From an uncultured Azohydromonas sp. (lineage in GTDB: Bacteria; Pseudomonadota; Gammaproteobacteria; Burkholderiales; Burkholderiaceae_C), in assembly GCF_937926365.1 (NCBI RefSeq), contig NZ_CALAOH010000127.1, positions 1 to 64,000 of the forward strand: a DNA stretch of 64,000 nucleotides, read 5' to 3'. The translations under genes and the position numbers were made by a program. This document shows positions 56,358-62,863 of this stretch, in pieces; position 1 is the stretch's first letter, and each line of letters opens with the position of its first letter. The notes under the pieces are model-generated. The model saw nothing but the letters and a program-made list of their open reading frames with translations. It was not told where the DNA came from and ran no database searches.

Positions 56358-56756
56358 TTACAGGGTGGGCTTCTGTTCGGGGCGCGAGCCGCGGCAAGGG
56401 CCGGCCTGGGGCAGCGGCAGGTCGATGCCCAGGGTGGCGATCTCATCGCGGTCCAGGTGCACCACGTTGCCTTCCACCTTGACGGCGAAGGCCGGGGTGC
56501 AGCCCTCGTCGGGCGCGGCCACCTGGCCGCTGTCCAGGCCGACGCTCCAGTTGTGCAGCGGGCAGGCGACGCTGCGGCCGCTGACGATGCCCTGCGACAG
56601 CGGGCCGCCCTTGTGCGGGCAGCGGTCCAGCAGCGCGAACACCTCGTTGTCGGCGTTGCGGAACACCGCCACCGGCGCGCCCTTGGGGCGCTCCAGGCGG
56701 CGGGCACCCAGCAGGGGCAGGTCGTCGAGGGTGCAGACGGGAATCCAGGCGCTCAT
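56358..56756 (-). CDS. nirD: Nitrite reductase small subunit (Rieske type)
   Basis: A 132-residue protein with a Rieske [2Fe-2S] fold that partners NirB. Rieske-like blocks are FALLDRCPHKGGPLSQG and VACPLHNWSVGLDSG, giving the CxH and CxxH cluster ligands, so the cluster is probably present, unlike in E. coli NirD where ligands are lost. ATG 56756 (MSAWIPVCTLDDLP) is the family start. An alternative at 56783 shares one base with the nirB stop codon and would add nine residues, which suggests coupling to nirB. Confidence 0.93.
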   Translation of the reverse strand: MSAWIPVCTLDDLPLLGARRLERPKGAPVAVFRNADNEVFALLDRCPHKGGPLSQGIVSGRSVACPLHNWSVGLDSGQVAAPDEGCTPAFAVKVEGNVVHLDRDEIATLGIDLPLPQAGPCRGSRPEQKPTL

Positions 56757-56782
56757 GGGATCGGTGCTTTCCAAGGGGTTCA

Positions 56783-59263
56783 TCAGGCTTTGATCTCGGC
56801 CGTGGCCAGGGCCTCGGCGGACAGGCGCAGCGGCTCGAACTGGCGCGTGTCCATGCCGGCCTTGACGGCTTCCTGCCAGGGGTCGGGCTGGCCGTCGAGC
56901 GCGAACTGCAGCCGCGCCCACAGCGCCTTGCGGTTCTCGGCGTCCTCCAGCACGCGCTTCTTGACGTGGTCCAGCCCCACGCGCTCCACAAAGTGCACGG
57001 TGCGCTCCAGGTACCAGCCCTCCTCGCGGTAGAGCTGCAGGAAGGCGCCGGCGACTTCCAGTACCTCCTCGGCCGTCTTCACCTTGGTGAGGAACTGCGC
57101 CACCTCGGTCTTGATGCCGCCGTTGCCCGCGATGTGGATCTCCCAGCCGGAGTCCACGCCGATGACGCCCACGTCCTTGGTGCCGGACTCGGCGCAGTTG
57201 CGCGGGCAACCGCTGACGGCCATCTTGACCTTGTGCGGCGCGTACATGGCCCACAGCGCGCGCTCCAGGTCCTTGCCCAGCTGCGTGCTGTCCTGGGTGC
57301 CGAAGCGGCACCACTCGGCGCCCACGCAGGTCTTCACCGTGCGCAGCGACTTGGCGTAGGCCAGGCCGCTGGGCATGCCCAGGTCGCGCCAGACGGACTG
57401 CAGGTCCTCCTTCTTCACGCCCAGCAGGTCGATGCGCTGCCCGCCGGTGACCTTGACGGTGGGAATGGCGTACTTGTCCACCACGTCGGCGATGCGGCGC
57501 AGGTCGGCGGCGCTGGTCTCGCCGCCCCACATGCGCGGAATCACGGAGTAGCTGCCGTCCTTCTGGATGTTGGCGTGGCCACGCTCGTTGATGAAGCGGC
57601 TCTGCGGATCGTCCCGCGCTTCCTTGGGCCAGGTGCTGATGAGGTAGTAGTTCACCGCCGGGCGGCAGCTGGCGCAGCCGTTGGGGTTGCGCCAGCCCAG
57701 GGTCTGGTAGACCGCGTCGATGCTCAGCAGCTTGTCCTTGCGGATCGCGTCGCGCACGTCCTGGTGGCTGAAGTCGGTGCAGCCGCACATCGCCTTCTTC
57801 TTGGGCGTGGCCGAGTAGTCGCCGCCGGCGGTGAACATCAGGATCTGCTCCACCAGCCCGGTGCAGGAGCCGCAGGAGGCGCTGGCCTTGGTGTGCTTGC
57901 GCACCTCCTCCAGCGTGAACAGGCCCTTGTCCTTGATGGCCTTGCAGATCGCGCCCTTGGTCACGCCGTTGCAGCCGCAGACCTCGTCGTCGTCGGCCAT
58001 GCCCGCGGCCTTGCTGTGGCCCTGGTGGCCGGCGTCGCCCAGGTGGTTCTCGCCGAACATCAGCTTGTCGCGCAGGTCGGCCACGCTGCGGCCCTCGCGC
58101 AGCAGCTTGAAGTACCAGGCGCCGTCGGCCGTGTCGCCGTAGAGGCAGGCGCCCACGAGCTTGTCGTCCTTGAGCACCAGCTTCTTGTAGACGCCGCCGA
58201 AGGGGTCGCTGAGCACGATCTCCTCGCAGTCCTCGCCGCCGTTGAAGTCGCCCGCGGAAAAGAGGTCGATGCCCGTGACCTTGAGCTTGGTGCTGGTCTG
58301 GCTGCCCTGGTAGCGGCCGATGCCGAACTGCGCCAGGTGCGTCGCGCACACCTTGCCCTGCTCGAACAGCGGCGCCACCAGCCCGTAGGCGATGCCGCGG
58401 TGCGCGGCGCACTCGCCCACGGCGTAGACGCGCGGGTCGGTGACGGTCTGCAGCGTGTCGGTGACGACGATGCCGCGGTTGCAGTGCAGGCCGATCTTCT
58501 CGGCCAGCGCGGTGTTGGGGCGGATGCCCGCGGCCATCACCACCAGGTCGGCCGGGATCTCGGTGCCGTCCTTGAACTGCACCGCCATGACCCGGCCATC
58601 CTGGTCGCCGACGAGCGCCTGCGTCTGCGCGCCCATCGCGAAGCGCAACCCGCGCTCCTGCAGCGACTGCTGCAGCATCTTGCCGGCCACGTCGTCGAGC
58701 TGGCGCTCCATCAGCGTGTTGGCGATGTGCACCACGGTCACCTGCATGCCGCGCAGCATCAGCCCGTTGGCCGCTTCCAGGCCCAGCAGGCCGCCGCCGA
58801 TGACGACGGCGTGCTTGTGGGTCTTGGCCGTCTCGATCATGTACTCGGTGTCGGCAATGTCGCGGTAGGCGATCACGCCCCGCAGGTCCTTGCCCGGCAC
58901 CGGCAGGATGAAGGGGTTGGAACCGGTGGCGATCAGCAGCCGGTCGTAGGGCACCTCGATGGTGCTGCCGTCCTTGCGGCGGCCATGCACGACGCGCTTG
59001 GCCCGGTTGACATCCGTGACCTCGCAGCCCAGATGCAGCGTGATGCCGTTGTCCTCGTACCACGTCAGCGGGTTGAGGATGATCTCGTCGATGGTCTGCT
59101 CGCCGGCGAGCACGGGCGACAGCAGGATGCGGTTGTAGTTCGGGTGCGGCTCGGCGCCGAAGACGGTGATGTCGTAGAGGTCCGGGGCGATCTTGAGCAG
59201 CTCTTCGAGCGTGCGCACGCCGGCCATGCCGTTGCCGATCAGGACCAGTTTCATCTTCTTCAT
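56783..59263 (-). CDS. nirB: NADH-dependent assimilatory nitrite reductase, large subunit
   Basis: An 826-residue siroheme enzyme that reduces nitrite to ammonium with NADH. The FAD/NAD half starts LVLIGNGMAGVRTLEELLK and includes AVVIGGGLLGLEAANGLML. Two BFD-type [2Fe-2S] modules follow (CGCNGVTKGAICKAI with CGSCTGLVEQ, and CGCTDFSHQDVRDAI with CASCRPAVNYY). The siroheme/[4Fe-4S] half ends with TCVGAEWCRFG and GCPRNCAESGTKDVGVIG, the cluster-binding cysteines. GGAGG precedes ATG 59263. It heads nirB-nirD-nasA-ybiB-cobA. Only 56 bp separate it from the divergent PP2C-kinase gene. Confidence 0.97.
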   Translation of the reverse strand: MKKMKLVLIGNGMAGVRTLEELLKIAPDLYDITVFGAEPHPNYNRILLSPVLAGEQTIDEIILNPLTWYEDNGITLHLGCEVTDVNRAKRVVHGRRKDGSTIEVPYDRLLIATGSNPFILPVPGKDLRGVIAYRDIADTEYMIETAKTHKHAVVIGGGLLGLEAANGLMLRGMQVTVVHIANTLMERQLDDVAGKMLQQSLQERGLRFAMGAQTQALVGDQDGRVMAVQFKDGTEIPADLVVMAAGIRPNTALAEKIGLHCNRGIVVTDTLQTVTDPRVYAVGECAAHRGIAYGLVAPLFEQGKVCATHLAQFGIGRYQGSQTSTKLKVTGIDLFSAGDFNGGEDCEEIVLSDPFGGVYKKLVLKDDKLVGACLYGDTADGAWYFKLLREGRSVADLRDKLMFGENHLGDAGHQGHSKAAGMADDDEVCGCNGVTKGAICKAIKDKGLFTLEEVRKHTKASASCGSCTGLVEQILMFTAGGDYSATPKKKAMCGCTDFSHQDVRDAIRKDKLLSIDAVYQTLGWRNPNGCASCRPAVNYYLISTWPKEARDDPQSRFINERGHANIQKDGSYSVIPRMWGGETSAADLRRIADVVDKYAIPTVKVTGGQRIDLLGVKKEDLQSVWRDLGMPSGLAYAKSLRTVKTCVGAEWCRFGTQDSTQLGKDLERALWAMYAPHKVKMAVSGCPRNCAESGTKDVGVIGVDSGWEIHIAGNGGIKTEVAQFLTKVKTAEEVLEVAGAFLQLYREEGWYLERTVHFVERVGLDHVKKRVLEDAENRKALWARLQFALDGQPDPWQEAVKAGMDTRQFEPLRLSAEALATAEIKA

Positions 59264-59319
59264 GGCTGCGTTCCTCCGGAGAAGCGAGAGATCGAATTCG
59301 TTGCGCGGACAATCGCCGC

Positions 59320-61044
59320 ATGAGCTTTGAGGTGGACATCGGGCACGCGAGCCGCCGCGGCCTCAGGGATGTCAACGAGGATTTCGCCGGCGCGCTGCGC
59401 GAGAAGCGCGGCCTGGTGGCGGCGATCGCCGACGGCGTGTCCAGCGGCGGCGGCGGGCGCGAGGCGGCGCAGACCAGCGTGATGGGGCTGCTGTCGGACT
59501 TCTTCGCCGCGCCGCCCACCTGGGACACCACCGTGGTGCTGGACCGCCTCATCGCGGCGCAGAACAGCTGGCTCGTGGCCGTGAACCGCCAGCGCCAGCT
59601 CGGCGGCGGCTGGCACCGGCGCGAGGCCGGCCGCGTGGACGAGCCCGCCACGGCGCTGACCACGCTCACCGCGCTGGCGCTGGAGGGCCGCGGCTACACC
59701 GTGGCGCACGTGGGCGACACGCGCGCCTGGCTGCTCAGCGGCGGCGAGCTCGCGCCGCTGACGCAGGACCATGCCTTCGAGCATCCCGACCAGCGCAGCC
59801 GCCTCACCCGCGCCGTGGGCCTGGACGAGGCGCTGAGCGTGGACTACGCGCAGGGTCTGCTGCGCGTGGGCGACGTGTTCGTGCTCACCACCGACGGCGT
59901 GCACGGCGTGCTCAAGCGCGCGCGGCTGGCGGCGCTGGCCGCCCAGGGCACGGCCCAGGAGGCGAGCGAGGCCATCGTCGAGGCCGCCATCGCCGCCGGC
60001 AGCCGCGACAACGCCAGCGCGCTGGTGGTGCGGGTGCTGGGGCTGGACGCTGGCCGGCTGGAGGACGAGCTCGCCCGCAGCCGCCAGTTGCCCGCGCCCG
60101 GCAAGCTCAAGGTGGGCGACCGGCTCGACGGCTTCACCATCACGGCGCTGGTGGCCGACAACGGCGTGCACCGCCTCTACCAGGCGCGCGGCCCGCGGGG
60201 CGCGCTGGCGGCGATCAAGACGCTGCACGAGGCCCGCGCCAGTGACCCCGAGGAGCGCGCCATGCTCGCCCACGAGGCCTGGCTGGGCCTGCGCCTGGCC
60301 GAGGCCGGGGCGCCGGGCTTCATCCGCGTGCACGAGGTGACGGACGCCACGGCGCTCTACACCGCGTTCGACTGGCATGCCGGACGCACCCTGGAGCAGC
60401 TGCTCAAGGAAGGGCATCGCTTCAGCGTGGACGAGGTGGTGCGCGGCGCCATCGCCGTCACCCGCGCCGTGGGCCGGCTGCACCGGCTGGGCGTGGTGCA
60501 CCGCGACCTCAAGCCGGGCAACCTGCACCTGGGCGATGACGGCCAGTGGCGGCTGCTGGACCTGGGCACCGCCGTGAGCGCGCACGCCTCGGCGGCGCAG
60601 CGCGAGCTGCACGCCGGCACGCCCAGCTTCATGAACCCCGAGCAGTGGGAAGGCGCGGCGGCCGACAGCGGCAGCGACCTCTTCGCGCTGGGCGTGACGC
60701 TGTACCAGTGGCTGACCGGCCATCTGCCCTACGGCGAGGTCGAGCCGTACCAGACCGCGCGCTTCAAGCGCGACCCCCGGCCGCTGTCGCGGCTGCGTCC
60801 GGACGTGCCGATCTGGCTGGACCACCTGGTGCTCAAGGCCGTGGCCCGCGACCCGCGCCAGCGCTTCGAGACCGCCGAGGAGCTGCTGCTGGCGCTGCAG
60901 CGCGGCGCCTCGCGCAGCATCAGCGCGCCCCTGGCCACGCCGCTGGCCGTGCGCGACCCGCTGGCGCTGTGGAAGGCGGCGCTGGCGGTGTCGCTGCTCT
61001 TCAACCTGCTGCTGGTCGTGTGGCTGCTGTTCCTGCCGCGCTGA
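59320..61044 (+). CDS. PP2C-type phosphatase fused to Ser/Thr protein kinase, membrane-anchored
   Basis: A 574-residue fusion. Residues about 1-240 form a PP2C phosphatase with metal-binding motifs LRDVNEDFAG, AIADGVSSGG, LTTDGVHGVL and AGSRDNASALVV. Residues about 260-530 form a eukaryotic-like kinase: invariant Lys in ALAAIKTLHEA, catalytic GVVHRDLKPGN, a DLG variant of DFG in LLDLGTAVS, and the APE-like region with PSFMNPEQW. The glycine-rich loop is degenerate (LVADNGVHRLYQARG). One C-terminal membrane helix (AALAVSLLFNLLLVVWLLFL) follows. Such fusions are known beside nitrate transporter and nir genes in Burkholderiales; the phosphorylated target is unknown. It is transcribed opposite to nirB and narK. 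Confidence 0.9.
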   Translation: MSFEVDIGHASRRGLRDVNEDFAGALREKRGLVAAIADGVSSGGGGREAAQTSVMGLLSDFFAAPPTWDTTVVLDRLIAAQNSWLVAVNRQRQLGGGWHRREAGRVDEPATALTTLTALALEGRGYTVAHVGDTRAWLLSGGELAPLTQDHAFEHPDQRSRLTRAVGLDEALSVDYAQGLLRVGDVFVLTTDGVHGVLKRARLAALAAQGTAQEASEAIVEAAIAAGSRDNASALVVRVLGLDAGRLEDELARSRQLPAPGKLKVGDRLDGFTITALVADNGVHRLYQARGPRGALAAIKTLHEARASDPEERAMLAHEAWLGLRLAEAGAPGFIRVHEVTDATALYTAFDWHAGRTLEQLLKEGHRFSVDEVVRGAIAVTRAVGRLHRLGVVHRDLKPGNLHLGDDGQWRLLDLGTAVSAHASAAQRELHAGTPSFMNPEQWEGAAADSGSDLFALGVTLYQWLTGHLPYGEVEPYQTARFKRDPRPLSRLRPDVPIWLDHLVLKAVARDPRQRFETAEELLLALQRGASRSISAPLATPLAVRDPLALWKAALAVSLLFNLLLVVWLLFLPR

Positions 61045-61073
61045 ACCCTTTTTGCTCTCCAGAACGACACATG

Positions 61074-61196
61074 CCGTTCGGGCTGAGCCCTTCGACAGGC
61101 CCAGGGCAGGCTCTGTCGAAGCCCTGGGGCCCGACTGGCGTGCAGGCCCTTCGACAAGCCTGTCCTGAGCGCCGTCGAAGGGCTCAGGGCGAACGG
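61074..61196. repeat. REP-like composite inverted repeat
   Basis: A 123-bp element bounded by CCGTTCGGGCTGAGCCCTTC on the left and the inverse of CCGTTCGCCCTGAGCCCTTC on the right, with inner repeats of TTCGACAGGC/GCCTGTC type. It fills most of the 199-bp gap between convergent PP2C-kinase and narK, where it could terminate or insulate transcripts. It shares its core with the doublet at 41364-41458. Confidence 0.82.
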
Positions 61197-61243
61197 GGAA
61201 GAAGGGCAGGGCAGCCATGGCGCTTCCAGGTGGTCCCGGGGCC

Positions 61244-62527
61244 TCAGGCGCCGCGGCGGCGCGGCGCGGCGCGGGTAACGCGGGTGACGCGTGGCGCGGC
61301 CGGCGCCTGCTCCTGGGCGGCCACGCGGGCGCGGCCACCCTTTTCGGCCCAGGTGCGGGTCCAGCGGATCTGTACGACGCGCAGCATCACCAGCATCACC
61401 AGCGCCAGCACCGTGAAGGCCAGGAAGCCGCCGAGGTAGCTGCCCGAGTACTGCTTGGACAGGCCCATGGCGTTGGGCAGGAAGCCGCCGCCCAGGGCGC
61501 CGACCTCGCCGATCATCGAGCCGGCCACCGCGGTGGCCAGCGGCCAACGCAGCGGCACGAGCTGGAAGAGGGCGCCGTTGCCCGCGCCCAGGGCGGCGAA
61601 GCACAGCATGAACAGCAGCGTGGTGCCAGCGAGCGAGGTGCCAGCGAAGCCGCAGGCCGTGAGCGTGGCGGCCACCAGCAGCAGCACGCCGGAGAGGGTG
61701 TTGACGCCGCCGATGCGGTCGGAGATCCAGCCTCCGAGCACGCGCACCGCCGAGCCCATGAGGGTGGCGAGCATGGTGAGCTGGCCGGCCTCGACCTTCG
61801 TGACCTTGAACTGGTCGTAGAAATAGGTGGGCAGGAAGCTGGCCAGGCCGATGAAGCCGCCGAAGGTGACGACGTAGATCAGGCTGAAGGCCCAGCCGTC
61901 CTTCTCGAACAGGCAGCTGATGTGCTCGCGGAAGGTCTGGTGCTCGCGATCGGGCGGTTCCTTGGCGGCGAACCACATCACCGCCAGCGGCAGCAGCATG
62001 GTGGCCGCGGCCAGGCCGTACACCGTCTGCCAGCCGAACTGGGTCGCCAGCGGCGGCGCGAACAGCACGGCCAGCACGGTGCCGGAGTTGCCCGCGCCGG
62101 CGATGCCCATGGCCAGGCCCTTGTACTTGGGCGGGAACCAGCCGCTGCCCAGGCTCAGCGCCACGCCGAAGCTCGCGCCGGCGATGCCCAGCAGCACGCC
62201 CATGGCCAGCACGCCGTCATAGCTGTCCACGAACAGGAAGCCATACAGCAGCGCCAGGACGATCAGCGACATCTCCACCATCGCCGCGTTCTTGCGCCCG
62301 ATGTACTGCGCCAGCACGCCCAGCGGGAAGCGCATCAGCGCGCCGGCCAGGATTGGCACCGACACCATGAAGCCCTTCTGCGCCGCCGACAGCCCATAGG
62401 CCTCGCTGATGAACGGACCCATGGCGCCGTTGAGCACCCACACGGCGAAGCAGAAGTCGAAATAGAGGAAGGAAGCGGCCAGCGTGGGCCAGTGCCCGGC
62501 ACGGGCGAAGGTCTTGAAGCTCGACAT
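61244..62527 (-). CDS. narK: Nitrate/nitrite transporter, NarK/NasA family (MFS)
   Basis: A 427-residue major facilitator with about 12 membrane helices. The nitrate-family motifs are present: the Arg-containing helix LAGALMRFPLGVLAQYIGRK, the first NS-like motif AGAGNSGTVLAVLFAP, the second Arg helix LMGSAVRVLGGWISDRIGG, and GALGGGFLPNAMG, the second NS motif. The C-terminus is an Ala/Arg-rich extension. It imports nitrate for NasA or exchanges nitrate and nitrite. ATG 62527 is the first possible start. Its own ribosome site is weak and a small upstream ORF with a strong site precedes it. Transcription probably starts near 62721 from a sigma-54-type promoter. Confidence 0.94.
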   Translation of the reverse strand: MSSFKTFARAGHWPTLAASFLYFDFCFAVWVLNGAMGPFISEAYGLSAAQKGFMVSVPILAGALMRFPLGVLAQYIGRKNAAMVEMSLIVLALLYGFLFVDSYDGVLAMGVLLGIAGASFGVALSLGSGWFPPKYKGLAMGIAGAGNSGTVLAVLFAPPLATQFGWQTVYGLAAATMLLPLAVMWFAAKEPPDREHQTFREHISCLFEKDGWAFSLIYVVTFGGFIGLASFLPTYFYDQFKVTKVEAGQLTMLATLMGSAVRVLGGWISDRIGGVNTLSGVLLLVAATLTACGFAGTSLAGTTLLFMLCFAALGAGNGALFQLVPLRWPLATAVAGSMIGEVGALGGGFLPNAMGLSKQYSGSYLGGFLAFTVLALVMLVMLRVVQIRWTRTWAEKGGRARVAAQEQAPAAPRVTRVTRAAPRRRGA

Positions 62528-62540
62528 CGTGGCGGGGCGC

Positions 62541-62594
62541 TCAGGTGCGCGGACGGGAAGGGGAAAGGAGGGCGGGCAACGACAGCGTTCTCAT
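62541..62594 (-). CDS. Possible 17-codon leader peptide upstream of narK
   Basis: A small ORF starting at ATG 62594, MRTLSLPALLSPSRPRT then TGA, preceded by TCCGGAG at the right distance. It begins about 23 nt after the terminator-like stem of the leader and ends 13 bp before the narK start, in a different frame. Because narK itself has no good ribosome site, ribosomes finishing this ORF may re-initiate at narK. It could also be chance in a GC-rich region. Confidence 0.35.
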   Translation of the reverse strand: MRTLSLPALLSPSRPRT

Positions 62595-62616
62595 GTGGCT
62601 TCTCCGGAGGTTCGGC

Positions 62617-62746
62617 AAAGCGCCCGCGGCGGGTGCGGGCTGTGGAGCACATGCTTGGTCACGACGCTGTGGCCAGGACCGGGCGTGCGATGCCGGCGGT
62701 CCGGGTGCTGCGGTGCACCCGCGTGCAGTACTGCACCATCCGTGCC
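62617..62746 (-). promoter_or_regulatory. Sigma-54-type promoter and ANTAR-type antitermination leader of narK
   Basis: TTGGCACGGATGGTGCAG contains GG at 62746-62745 and GC at 62734-62733 (10 bases apart), with TGGCACG intact, near-consensus for sigma-54. The predicted start is about 62721. The transcript then has hairpin 1 (62721-62702, CGGGTGC/GCACCCG with hexaloop ACCGCA), hairpin 2 (62701-62677, GACCG/CGGTC plus GGC/GCC, loop ATCGCAC), and a terminator-like stem (62640-62622, GCCCGC/GCGGGC, then CTTT). A1 and G4 in the first loop are the recognition bases of ANTAR targets. The terminator loop also contains GCACCCG, which could pair with the 5' arm of hairpin 1, giving a switch. Confidence 0.6.
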
Positions 62747-62863
62747 AACCCGTAGAGCCGGACGGATGTGGGGTCTGCTCTATGCTTGCGGCCCGAACGC
62801 CGCGCCCGTCGCGGCGCTTGCATTTCTCTCCCTGTATGGCCGGCCGCGGTGCCGGTTCGCTGC

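Noticed and set aside
53438..56482. A 1014-residue open frame on the plus strand opposite nasA
   Set aside because: Antisense reading of a GC-rich gene, rich in Arg, Gln, His and Leu repeats. nasA has all family motifs on the other strand.
59264..59319. Sigma-54 promoter for nirB in the 56-bp divergent spacer
   Set aside because: No GG-N10-GC pair in the required context was found on the minus strand.
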